Origin: Thermoplasmatota archaeon | GTDB lineage: Archaea > Thermoplasmatota > E2 > DHVEG-1 | Assembly (NCBI GenBank): GCA_018334795.1 | Contig: JAGXLH010000086.1 | Coordinates: 1 to 6,698 of the forward strand | Direction: 5' to 3' | DNA length: 6,698 bases | Shown here: one piece after another, positions 1 through 5,369 of the stretch | How positions within the stretch are numbered: the stretch's first letter is position 1 | Layout of the letters: the number at the start of each line of letters is the position of its first letter | Made by a program: the position numbers and the translations under genes | Notes under the pieces: generated by a model | The model's input: the letters and a program-made list of their open reading frames with translations, nothing else | Told to the model about the DNA's origin: nothing | Database searches by the model: none

Positions 1-19
1 GGAATAGTATACCTCTCAT
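1..19 (-). CDS. Possible 5' end of a minus-strand gene, cut by the window edge
   Basis: Read on the minus strand, an ATG at 19-17 opens six codons (MRGILF) before the window ends. Directly upstream is GGTGAT (27-22), the same Shine-Dalgarno type used by the gene at 614, but only 2 nt from the ATG, which is tight. A TATA-like TATATTT lies at 49-43, about 26 nt before the start, which would give an almost leaderless transcript. Six codons cannot identify a product, and the call rests only on these upstream signals. Confidence 0.25.
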
Positions 20-100
20 GCATCACCATCCATCCAACAAAGAAATATACATACCTTATTTAAAAATCTTCGTTATTATTCAAATAATTCTTTATGTATC

Positions 101-116
101 AAAAAAATAAAAAAAA
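101..116 (-). terminator. Oligo-T tract downstream of the small minus-strand gene
   Basis: On the minus strand this reads as T8, A, T7, beginning about 30 nt past the stop codon of the gene at 147-467. Archaeal RNA polymerase terminates at runs of T in the non-template strand without needing a hairpin, and none is evident here. Position and composition fit a terminator. The surroundings are generally A/T-rich, so chance cannot be excluded. Confidence 0.4.
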
Positions 117-146
117 TAATTAGTAAAACTAACTCAAAAAGTGTTT

Positions 147-467
147 TCATTTAATCATTTTCGATTGATTGCTGTTGTTTTCTTCTGTTGTATCTTGTTT
201 TTTCGATACGGTATCATTGTTTTTTTCTTTGTTGAAATCCGCAAGCCACATGGGGAGTTTTCCTTGGAGTTCTTCTTCACGTAATTGTTTAACAATTCGG
301 GGTTCATCGTCAAGGAACATCGGTTCTTCATCGAAAAATAATACTGATCCCTCTTGGTTTTGGTCATAAAATAAATCCAATTCATCCTCTATTTCATCCT
401 CTATGGCTTTATGATGATAGATATCCATTTGTTGTTTTTTATATGGTTTTTTTCGATATCTTCCCAT
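147..467 (-). CDS. Small charged protein of unknown function
   Basis: This encodes 106 residues that I do not recognise. The start is the ATG at 467, preceded by a purine-rich GAGAGAGG four bases away. The protein has three parts: a basic N-terminus (RYRKKPYKK, residues 3-11), a strongly acidic middle (EDEIEDELD near 23-31, then DEEP and DDEP), and a polar tail rich in K, N, T, S and Q from about residue 80. A more protein-like stretch at about 55-80 (IVKQLREEELQGKLPMWLADF) looks helical and carries the only aromatic/hydrophobic cluster. There is no signal peptide, membrane segment, cysteine or metal motif. It is divergent from the DUF89 gene and followed by T-runs, so it is probably monocistronic. 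The charge pattern suggests a partly disordered cytoplasmic or nucleic-acid-associated protein, but that is a guess. Upstream promoter-like signals and the absence of a better start support it as a real gene. Confidence 0.6.
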   Translation of the reverse strand: MGRYRKKPYKKQQMDIYHHKAIEDEIEDELDLFYDQNQEGSVLFFDEEPMFLDDEPRIVKQLREEELQGKLPMWLADFNKEKNNDTVSKKQDTTEENNSNQSKMIK

Positions 468-613
468 ACATCCTCTCTCTTAACAACCACTATTATCTAA
501 ATATCGACATGGTTTAAACCTTTTGTTCTTTTTACAAATAATTTCTGAACATTTTTTAATGTGTGAAAATGGTATCGTAATACTCTAATAGTCCTGTTTT
601 GTTGGTGATAACA
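468..613. promoter_or_regulatory. Divergent intergenic region with candidate archaeal promoters
   Basis: These 146 bases separate the minus-strand gene starting at 467 from the plus-strand gene starting at 614. For the minus gene, a TTTAAA (513-518) inside the perfect 10-bp palindrome GGTTTAAACC (511-520) sits where a TATA box would give a leader of about 22 nt. A second AT-rich candidate is at 492-504. For the plus gene, TTTTTTAAT (552-560) would give a leader of about 30 nt that contains the GGTGAT site. These are positional matches to archaeal TATA elements, not proven promoters. Confidence 0.4.
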
Positions 614-1492
614 ATGAAGATCACGCCAATTTGTGTTCCCTGTTTATTGAACCGTATTATCTTTGAATCAAAACAAAGCACAGAGGATAAAGAAGTGCAA
701 ACCAATGTTATCAAAAATGCTTGTAGTATGCTTGGAAACTTGTACGATCCATCTGAGTGTAGTGCGGTGATTGCAACACACGTGCATAAGAAAACATATG
801 ATCTTCTCAACAATCCCGATCCATATAAGGATTTAAAAGAGCAGAGCAATGAGATTGCAGCATCTTTAATACCTATAGTCAAAGAACGAATTAGTGAATC
901 TAAAAATTCATTAAAAACCGCGATTCTAGCATCCATTATAGGAAACACCCTTGATTTTGGGATTAAAGGAGCAAGTAAAAATCCTAACGAATTAAAACAA
1001 GTCTTTGACCAATTTTTCAAAGAAGGTTTTGGTTTTGATGATACTGAAAACGTGTTCTCCATTCTTAAAGATAAAAAGTCAATTCTTTATTTTACGGATA
1101 ATTGTGGAGAAATCGTTTTTGACAAACTGGTCATTGAAGAAATGAAAAAAATGTTTCCTCATCTTTCAATTAGTTTGGTAGTCAAAGGAGAACCAGTGCT
1201 TAGTGATGCAACGATGAAAGATGCAAAAGAATTAGGTTTTGATGAATTAGTGGATAATATGTTTACTACTGGTGGATTTGCTGTTGGTGTAGATCTAATG
1301 AAAATACCTGAAGAGTTAAAAAGTGAAATGAATAATGCAGATCTTTTCATTTGTAAGGGAATGGCTAATTATGAATCATTCTCTGAAACAAATCTTCATC
1401 CAATTGTTTATTTCCTCAGGTCAAAATGTGATCCTATTGCTTCATCTATGCAGGTTCCAGTACATGCTAATATTGTAAAATTGTATGAGTAA
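614..1492 (+). CDS. DUF89 (ARMT1-like) metal-dependent damage-control phosphatase
   Basis: This 292-residue protein belongs to the DUF89 family, close in type to archaeal AF1104 and PH1575. The family holds Mn/Co-dependent phosphatases thought to remove harmful or misplaced phosphometabolites; the substrate here is unknown. Family marks, in order, are the N-terminal CVPC pair (Cys7 and Cys10) in CxPCLLNR, IGNTLDFG (109-116), the metal-site motif TDNCGE (161-166) with Asp162 and Asn163, the KGEPVLSDAT segment (191-200) with Asp198, and CKGMANYE (247-254). I chose the ATG at 614 over the in-frame TTG at 599 because GGTGAT (604-609), complementary to the archaeal 16S 3' end, lies 4 nt before it and because the family begins M-K-hydrophobic-P-x-C. 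Length is normal for the archaeal branch. It stands alone on the plus strand and converges on fetB with 12 nt between the stop codons. Confidence 0.9.
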   Translation: MKITPICVPCLLNRIIFESKQSTEDKEVQTNVIKNACSMLGNLYDPSECSAVIATHVHKKTYDLLNNPDPYKDLKEQSNEIAASLIPIVKERISESKNSLKTAILASIIGNTLDFGIKGASKNPNELKQVFDQFFKEGFGFDDTENVFSILKDKKSILYFTDNCGEIVFDKLVIEEMKKMFPHLSISLVVKGEPVLSDATMKDAKELGFDELVDNMFTTGGFAVGVDLMKIPEELKSEMNNADLFICKGMANYESFSETNLHPIVYFLRSKCDPIASSMQVPVHANIVKLYE

Positions 1493-1504
1493 ATCTGTTT
1501 TTGG

Positions 1505-2293
1505 TTATTCTTTGTATAGCCATTCAGCGAGTTGATCGTATTCAGTAAATATTTTTTTCCGAGCAAGAAATGCTACGGTCATGGCCGTAATGATACCACC
1601 ACCAACAATCATTAAGTACACAATGATTTGGTATTCAGCAGCAACAAGTGGATCGGTTCCTGCGATGAGAAGACCCGCCATTGCACCAGGAATAAAGATA
1701 ACTCCAAGTGTTTTCAATCGATCAATAGTTGGGATCAATGCTGCTCGAATGCTTAGACGATTATATTCTTCCATTGCTTGTTTACTAGGAATCCCAAGAG
1801 AAAGCATTGATTCAATACCAGTTCGATTAAGGTTAATTTCTCGGACAAGTCGGTCTAAGGAAAGGGAGCAAATGGACATGGAATTACCAAAAGCCATACC
1901 AGCTAGTGGAATGATGTATTGTGGTTGAAGTGGCATTGCTCTTGAAAGCGCTAAAACGATGAGAGCAGTGGTTGCACCGATTAATATTGATGGAGTGGTG
2001 ATCTGAAAAGCATGAGGCATATGCGTTGCTCGTTTCGCACTGGTATGCCCTCCAACAATGATCATGGTGAGAAGGAGAATCCAGATAAGAAAAATCCAAA
2101 GCTTGGTTTGAAATAAAAAAGTGAGAAACAAGGCGATAAGAACGAGTTGTCCGCCTCCTTTAACAATGGCATAGGTGAACTCTTTGCCGATTCCTAGTTT
2201 TTTGTAAAATGATAAGATGATAACTAGGACAAGTAAACTTGAAGCGGCTAGTAAAATGTATAATCCTTCAAGGGGAGTATATGGAATTCCCAT
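1505..2293 (-). CDS. fetB: FetB-like ABC exporter permease (UPF0014 family)
   Basis: This 262-residue integral membrane protein is the permease partner of FetA. In E. coli, FetAB exports iron and lowers oxidative stress. The metal handled here is inferred from family only. Hydrophobic segments lie at about 8-30, 48-62, 65-81, 102-118, 124-140, 196-212 and 221-244. UPF0014 hallmarks are IIPLAGMAFGNSMS (127-140), the cytoplasmic ESMLSLG...A...R block (161-183), AALIPTIDRLKTLGVIFIPG (184-203) and PGAMAGLLIAGTDP followed by EYQI (202-223). An in-frame ATG at 2314 would add seven residues, but its codons are themselves the GGAGGAGG ribosome binding site. The ATG at 2293, 10 nt after GGAGG, is therefore the likely start. 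The start follows the fetA stop by 2 nt, so the two are probably translationally coupled. Confidence is high for the family and lower for iron as substrate. Confidence 0.9.
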   Translation of the reverse strand: MGIPYTPLEGLYILLAASSLLVLVIILSFYKKLGIGKEFTYAIVKGGGQLVLIALFLTFLFQTKLWIFLIWILLLTMIIVGGHTSAKRATHMPHAFQITTPSILIGATTALIVLALSRAMPLQPQYIIPLAGMAFGNSMSICSLSLDRLVREINLNRTGIESMLSLGIPSKQAMEEYNRLSIRAALIPTIDRLKTLGVIFIPGAMAGLLIAGTDPLVAAEYQIIVYLMIVGGGIITAMTVAFLARKKIFTEYDQLAEWLYKE

Positions 2294-2295
2294 GG

Positions 2296-2976
2296 TTAAT
2301 ATGCCTCCTCCCATTGGAATTTATTTGGTGTGGTTATGGTGGTAATTTGTCCTTGTTTAAGATTTGCGATACGGTCGCTTACTCGTTTTGCTTGTGATAC
2401 ATCATGAGTAACCCATAGAGCTGTTAAATTACGTTGTTTGGTGAATCGGATGATGCGTTGTTCGACTGTGTGAAGATTTTTTGGATCGATTCCTGTTGTT
2501 GGTTCATCGAGTAAGAGTATTGTTGGTGAAAGCGCAAGTGCTCGTGCAAGAGATACTCGTTTTTTTTCTCCACCTGAGAGTTGTTGAGCTTTTTTTGAAA
2601 GAAATGTTGTTGATAGACCAGTGTCAGTAAGACTTTCTGATATTTTATTATCATTGTTTATGTTATGGATTCGTAGTGCTAAGGATATGTTGTCTTTAAC
2701 GGTGCCGGGAAACATAACACTTTCTTGAGGGACAAGGATAACAGTTTTTCTTAGTACTGTTGGTAACATATTTGTTATGTTTTGGTTGTTAAAAATAATG
2801 CATCCATTATCGGGTTCTATAAGACGGTTAATACATCGTAAAAGGGTTGTTTTTCCACCACCTGATGGACCAACTATTGTTACAATTTCTGCCTGTTTAA
2901 TATCAAATGTAATATTTTTTAGTATGGGTGTTTGTTGAAGGCTTTTTGAAAGATGTTTAATTTGAAGTATTGGAAT
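2296..2976 (-). CDS. fetA: FetA-like ABC exporter ATP-binding protein, near-cognate start codon
   Basis: This is the ATPase that drives FetB, 226 residues from the proposed ATT start, matching E. coli FetA (about 225). Motifs: Walker A GPSGGGKTT (36-44), Q-loop Gln84 in VPQES, signature LSGGEKKR (133-140), Walker B ILLLDEPTTGID (153-164) and H-loop VTHD (189-192). The first in-frame ATG is at 2769 (residue 70), after Walker A, so a gene called from there would be a non-functional half domain. Translating upstream from 2769, the frame stays open to a TGA at 2985-2983 and contains no ATG, GTG or TTG. The only sensible starts are CTG 2982, ACG 2979 or ATT 2976. GAGGTGA (2989-2983) lies 6 nt before ATT, the spacing most like other genes here. 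The gene overlaps the padR end by 20 nt and its own last codons carry the fetB ribosome binding site. A base error or frameshift is the alternative explanation for the missing start. Confidence 0.85.
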   Translation of the reverse strand: MPILQIKHLSKSLQQTPILKNITFDIKQAEIVTIVGPSGGGKTTLLRCINRLIEPDNGCIIFNNQNITNMLPTVLRKTVILVPQESVMFPGTVKDNISLALRIHNINNDNKISESLTDTGLSTTFLSKKAQQLSGGEKKRVSLARALALSPTILLLDEPTTGIDPKNLHTVEQRIIRFTKQRNLTALWVTHDVSQAKRVSDRIANLKQGQITTITTPNKFQWEEAY

Positions 2977-3280
2977 CGTCAGTCACCTCTCTGGAAAGTT
3001 CATGGATGAAGGAAATGAGTTTGTTCAGGGTTTGTTTTCCTTTTTTTGTGGTGGTGTATATTTTTCGTTGTTTTCCATGATCGATTTTTTTGGTAGCAGT
3101 TAATAATCCGTTTTTTGTCATGGTATGAAAGATAGGATACAGTGTTCCGGGACTTATTGTGTATCCATGGGATTTAAGTTCCTTGATCATGCCAGATCCA
3201 TATATTCCGTTTTTATCATACGTCGCATGATGAAGAATGTGAATGCGTATGAAGGCAAGGAGTATTTTTCGTTCAACCAT
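2957..3280 (-). CDS. PadR-family transcriptional regulator
   Basis: This 107-residue winged-helix DNA-binding protein is of the short PadR class. The N-terminal helix ILLAFIRIHILHHA (6-19) is characteristic of archaeal members. It is followed by YGSGMIKELKSHGYTISPGTLYP (27-49), where SPGTLYP marks the recognition helix, and by the wing region GKQRKIYTTTKKGKQTL (69-85). A C-terminal helix (about 83-98) would make the dimer contact. A GTG at 3331 is in frame, but it lies upstream of the TATA box and the repeats at 3287-3312 would then be coding, so the ATG at 3280 is preferred. No Shine-Dalgarno precedes it, which fits a nearly leaderless mRNA. It is the first gene of padR-fetA-fetB and its last codons overlap fetA, so it probably represses this operon, including itself. 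The inducer is unknown; a metal or redox signal would suit the cargo. Confidence 0.9.
   Translation of the reverse strand: MVERKILLAFIRIHILHHATYDKNGIYGSGMIKELKSHGYTISPGTLYPIFHTMTKNGLLTATKKIDHGKQRKIYTTTKKGKQTLNKLISFIHELSREVTDDSNTSN
2983..2989 (-). promoter_or_regulatory. Ribosome binding site deciding the fetA start
   Basis: GAGGTGA on the minus strand matches the core of the archaeal anti-Shine-Dalgarno complement (GGAGGTGAT). It lies within padR coding sequence. It is followed 6 nt later by ATT 2976, 3 nt later by ACG 2979 and at once by CTG 2982. Measured from GAGG, the 9-nt gap to ATT falls in the 8-11 nt range of the other genes here with clear sites. Confidence 0.6.
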
Positions 3281-3282
3281 TA

Positions 3283-3299
3283 TTATCGGTTTTCGATAA
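3283..3299. promoter_or_regulatory. Dyad at the likely padR transcription start
   Basis: This is a perfect inverted repeat, TTATCG-GTTTT-CGATAA (6-bp arms, 5-bp spacer), ending 3 bp before the padR ATG and covering the predicted start of transcription. It overlaps the tandem repeats at 3287-3312. A dimeric PadR protein bound here would block initiation, so it is a good operator candidate. The binding itself is inferred. Confidence 0.5.
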
Positions 3300-3312
3300 C
3301 GGTTTTCGATAT
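3287..3312. repeat. Two tandem 13-bp repeats, candidate PadR operator
   Basis: Two adjacent copies of CGGTTTTCGATA(A/T) lie at 3287-3299 and 3300-3312, identical in 12 of 13 bases. The second copy runs into the TATA box. The 13-bp period is slightly more than one helical turn, so two bound dimers would lie nearly on the same face. The place between TATA box and start codon is typical for archaeal repressor sites. Confidence 0.65.
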
Positions 3313-3320
3313 TTAAATAT
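3309..3320 (-). promoter_or_regulatory. TATA box of the padR-fetA-fetB operon
   Basis: The sequence ATATTTAAATAT is a perfect palindrome and contains the archaeal TATA consensus core TTTAAATA. On the minus strand it is preceded by an A-rich GGATAAAAA, a plausible BRE/upstream contact. A start about 26 bp downstream of its centre falls near 3288, giving a leader of only about 8 nt before the padR ATG. This agrees with the lack of a Shine-Dalgarno there. Confidence 0.7.
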
Positions 3321-3352
3321 TTTTTATCCACTAAGTATTGGAAGTTGAATCA

Positions 3353-3376
3353 AAATCAGAATTTGTGCAAATCAGA
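3353..3376. repeat. Direct repeat flanking a short palindrome upstream of padR
   Basis: AAATCAGA occurs at 3353-3360 and again at 3369-3376, a 16-bp period. Between and partly within them lies ATTTG-TG-CAAAT (3361-3372), a dyad with 5-bp arms. The cluster sits about 35-55 bp upstream of the padR TATA box, where an archaeal activator could bind. It could also be chance in AT-rich DNA. Confidence 0.35.
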
Positions 3377-3397
3377 TCACTCAATAACACAATAATG

Positions 3398-3404
3398 AAA
3401 AAAA
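3398..3404 (-). terminator. Oligo-T run after arsC
   Basis: On the minus strand this is T7, about 20 nt beyond the arsC stop codon, in an A/T-rich setting without a convincing hairpin. It may end the pst-phoU-arsC transcript before the padR promoter. Read-through into padR cannot be excluded, as both units lie on the same strand. Confidence 0.35.
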
Positions 3405-3422
3405 TAATCCATCAACATATTT

Positions 3423-3848
3423 TTACAAGTCTTCCTCTCCCATACAAAAATAATCCATAATCCATTGTTTGATTTCATCACGAACGTTTCGGAACGCATT
3501 CAACTTTTCTTCTTTTGGGCCTTTTATTGTTCCGGGATCAAAAAATCCGTTATGAATCACTTTTTTCCCTGGGAAAAACGGACAGGTCTCATTAGCCTGA
3601 TCACAGACAGTTACTACTACATCAAAAGTGATTTCCTTGAATTCATCTACTAGTTTTGACCGATGCCTAGAGATATCAATATCGATTTCTTTCATCACCT
3701 GAATAGCTAAAGGATGCACATGGGTTTTTTTCACACCTGCACTATATGCTTGAAAACGATTCCCACAATACTGATTCAATAATCCCTCAGCCATTTGTGA
3801 TCGACATGAATTATGCGTGCAAATGAATAAAACGTGTTGTTTTTTCAT
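3423..3848 (-). CDS. arsC: Arsenate reductase, thioredoxin-coupled (LMW-PTP fold)
   Basis: This 141-residue cytoplasmic enzyme reduces arsenate to arsenite using a cysteine relay recharged by thioredoxin. The phosphatase-type P-loop CTHNSCRS is at 10-17. Cys10 would be the nucleophile, Cys82 and Cys89 (VCDQANETC) the relay pair, and Asp104 in FDPG the probable acid. Cys10, Cys15, Cys82 and Cys89 occupy the same positions as in Staphylococcus aureus pI258 ArsC. That argues for true arsenate reduction rather than plain tyrosine phosphatase activity, which lacks the distal pair. It follows phoU by 11 nt and is probably read from the pst transcript. No Shine-Dalgarno is visible, so coupling to phoU translation is likely. 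No arsR, arsB or acr3 gene is in the window, so the arsenite exporter must be elsewhere. Arsenate enters cells through phosphate transporters, which explains the placement. Confidence 0.92.
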   Translation of the reverse strand: MKKQHVLFICTHNSCRSQMAEGLLNQYCGNRFQAYSAGVKKTHVHPLAIQVMKEIDIDISRHRSKLVDEFKEITFDVVVTVCDQANETCPFFPGKKVIHNGFFDPGTIKGPKEEKLNAFRNVRDEIKQWIMDYFCMGEEDL

Positions 3849-3859
3849 AAGTCAAAATA

Positions 3860-4540
3860 CTACAATTCGCAATCAGGTGTCGGACCCGGCGGGTCTAAAT
3901 CAATGTGGTCACCAGTTACCATGTAAAAGACTTTTTCAGCCATTTTCACCGCATGATCACCACATCGTTCAAGGTAGCGAGCGACCATAATGTACCGTGC
4001 ACAACGCTTTATAGTTTTAGAATCTTCCATCATATACGTTAAACATTCTCGAAAAATAGAATACCTAAGTTCATCAACATTTTTTTCCCGAGCGGTAAAG
4101 CCATCAATGCTTTCCACATCCTCATTTTCAAAAGCTGTTAACGCATCATTAATCATGCTATCTACTTCCTTAGCCATATAAGGAATACTTACTAGTTCCT
4201 TAACATGAGGTTTATGTGCAAGTTCCAAGGTAATATTTGCAATGTCTTTTCCATATCGTCCGATTCTTGCAAGATAAGTAATCATTTTTAAAACAGTGGC
4301 CATCTCTCGCATATCTTTTGCCATTGGTTGAAATAATGTCAGCAGTTTTAATGCGTCTTGTTCGATTTTTTCATCCATATTAGCAATTTCATTCTTACAA
4401 TTCAGGATTTCCTTAGCAAGATCTGTATCTTTTTCCTTTAATGCTTTCACTGATTTTTTAAGCATGTCTTGAGCAAGATTACCCATCCTGACAACTTGTT
4501 TTTTTAATTTTTCTAATTCATTATGAAACTCTTCCACCAT
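3860..4540 (-). CDS. phoU: PhoU phosphate transport regulator
   Basis: This 226-residue helical protein of two PhoU three-helix bundles modulates the Pst transporter and phosphate signalling; family members bind metal ions through acidic motifs. The N-terminal bundle starts with FHNELEKLKKQVVRMG (5-20) and includes the conserved ARIGRYGKDI (91-100). The second bundle ends with the matching motif YLERCGDHAVKMAEKV (189-204). These paired R/E-x-G-D segments are the diagnostic part. The tail after 210 is acidic and proline-rich. I prefer the ATG at 4540 to the GTG at 4549. Measured from GGAG (4557-4554), the GTG gap is only 4 nt, whereas the ATG gap (about 11-13 nt) is nearer to that of other genes here, and family proteins begin close to this point. 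It lies 23 nt after pstB and 11 nt before arsC. No PhoR/PhoB-type sensor pair is in the window, as is usual for archaea, so PhoU may act directly on PstB. Confidence 0.93.
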   Translation of the reverse strand: MVEEFHNELEKLKKQVVRMGNLAQDMLKKSVKALKEKDTDLAKEILNCKNEIANMDEKIEQDALKLLTLFQPMAKDMREMATVLKMITYLARIGRYGKDIANITLELAHKPHVKELVSIPYMAKEVDSMINDALTAFENEDVESIDGFTAREKNVDELRYSIFRECLTYMMEDSKTIKRCARYIMVARYLERCGDHAVKMAEKVFYMVTGDHIDLDPPGPTPDCEL

Positions 4541-4563
4541 TCTTTCCACTCTCTCCTTACTTT

Positions 4564-5331
4564 TTATCCAAATCTTCCAGTGATATATTTTTCCGTGAGT
4601 TCTTCTTGCGGATTTTCAAATATTTGCTCTGTTTCTCCAAATTCGATTAATTCTCCAAGATACATATAGGCAGTATAATCACTCACTCGAGCTGCTTGTT
4701 GCATGTTATGAGTGACAATAACAACCGTGTAATCCTTCACTAACACCCGCATAAGGTCTTCGATTTTCGCTGTTGCAATTGGATCAAGAGCACTACATGG
4801 TTCATCCATGAGAATAATGTCTGGTTCAATAGAGAGTGCTCGTGCTATGCATAATCGTTGTTGTTGACCACCCGAGAGGCCCATAGCGGATGATTCCATT
4901 CGATCATGAACTTCCTCCCATATGAATGCATCTTTTAAACATTGTTGAACGATTCCATCAAGGCTTTTTTTCTTTTTTATGCCATGTATCCTTGGAGCAT
5001 ATGCAATGTTTTCATAGATGCTTTTTGGAAATGGATTTGGTTTCTGAAAGACCATGCCAACTCTTTTTCTTAATTCCACGACATCATAGTTTTTTCGATA
5101 AACATTTTTATCATCAAATAGAATTTCTCCCTCGATCCTGCATTTATCAATGATATCGTTCATTCTATTCATACACCGCAGAAGTGTTGATTTTCCACAT
5201 CCTGATGGACCGATGATTGCTGTAATCTTATTCTTATACACTGGCATGTTCACTTTTTTTAATGCTTGCTTTGTATCATACCAGAGATCAAGGTCTTTTA
5301 CTTCCATTTCTAATGATGTTTTTTTACTCAT
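4564..5331 (-). CDS. pstB: Phosphate ABC transporter ATP-binding protein PstB
   Basis: This 255-residue ATPase energises phosphate import at the inner face of the membrane. Motifs: Walker A GPSGCGKST (41-49), Q-loop Gln96 in FQKPNPFP, signature LSGGQQQR (152-159), Walker B IILMDEPCSALD (172-183) and H-loop VTHN (206-209). The PstB-specific features are KPNPFPKSIYENIAYAPRIHG (97-117), the NMQQAARVSD segment after the H-loop and the ITGRFG C-terminus. These separate it from other ABC ATPases and from the FetA of this window. The length is typical. The ATG at 5331 has AAGG 8 nt upstream, a modest ribosome binding site. It follows pstA by 21 nt and precedes phoU by 23 nt, the standard pst order. 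Confidence 0.97.
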   Translation of the reverse strand: MSKKTSLEMEVKDLDLWYDTKQALKKVNMPVYKNKITAIIGPSGCGKSTLLRCMNRMNDIIDKCRIEGEILFDDKNVYRKNYDVVELRKRVGMVFQKPNPFPKSIYENIAYAPRIHGIKKKKSLDGIVQQCLKDAFIWEEVHDRMESSAMGLSGGQQQRLCIARALSIEPDIILMDEPCSALDPIATAKIEDLMRVLVKDYTVVIVTHNMQQAARVSDYTAYMYLGELIEFGETEQIFENPQEELTEKYITGRFG

Positions 5332-5352
5332 ATTTTTGGCCTTCTTAAAGAA

Positions 5353-5369
5353 TTAGAATTCGATTCTAA
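5353..5369. repeat. Short perfect dyad at the end of pstA
   Basis: TTAGAAT-TCG-ATTCTAA is a 7-bp perfect inverted repeat with a 3-nt loop spanning the last codons and stop of pstA. An RNA hairpin here could protect or modulate the pstA/pstB boundary. It may also be a by-product of the coding sequence. Confidence 0.3.

Noticed and set aside
511..520. GGTTTAAACC palindrome as a specific regulator site
   Set aside because: It is a single short palindrome with no partner copy. Its TTTAAA core is equally well explained as a TATA element, so it is recorded only within the intergenic region.
556..1062. 168-codon open frame on the minus strand opposite the DUF89 gene
   Set aside because: It is fully antisense to a well-supported gene, has no family resemblance and has no ribosome binding site; it is a by-product of the coding strand.
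1581..1928. 115-codon plus-strand open frame opposite fetB
   Set aside because: It is antisense to conserved UPF0014 motifs and lacks recognisable domains or a start signal.
2296..2769. fetA read as a truncated gene or pseudogene beginning at the ATG at 2769
   Set aside because: The frame is open upstream and encodes the missing Walker A and N-terminal strand in the right order, so the gene is whole apart from an unusual start codon.
3287..3312. Tandem repeats as a CRISPR or microsatellite remnant
   Set aside because: There are only two 13-bp units with no spacers, and their position between TATA box and start codon fits an operator better.
3281..3331. Longer PadR from the GTG at 3331
   Set aside because: It would make the TATA box and tandem repeats coding, has no ribosome binding site, and adds 17 residues that family members lack.
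3423..3848. arsC as a low-molecular-weight protein tyrosine phosphatase
   Set aside because: The Cys82/Cys89 relay pair and the P-loop sequence match thioredoxin-linked ArsC; plain phosphatases of this fold lack that pair.
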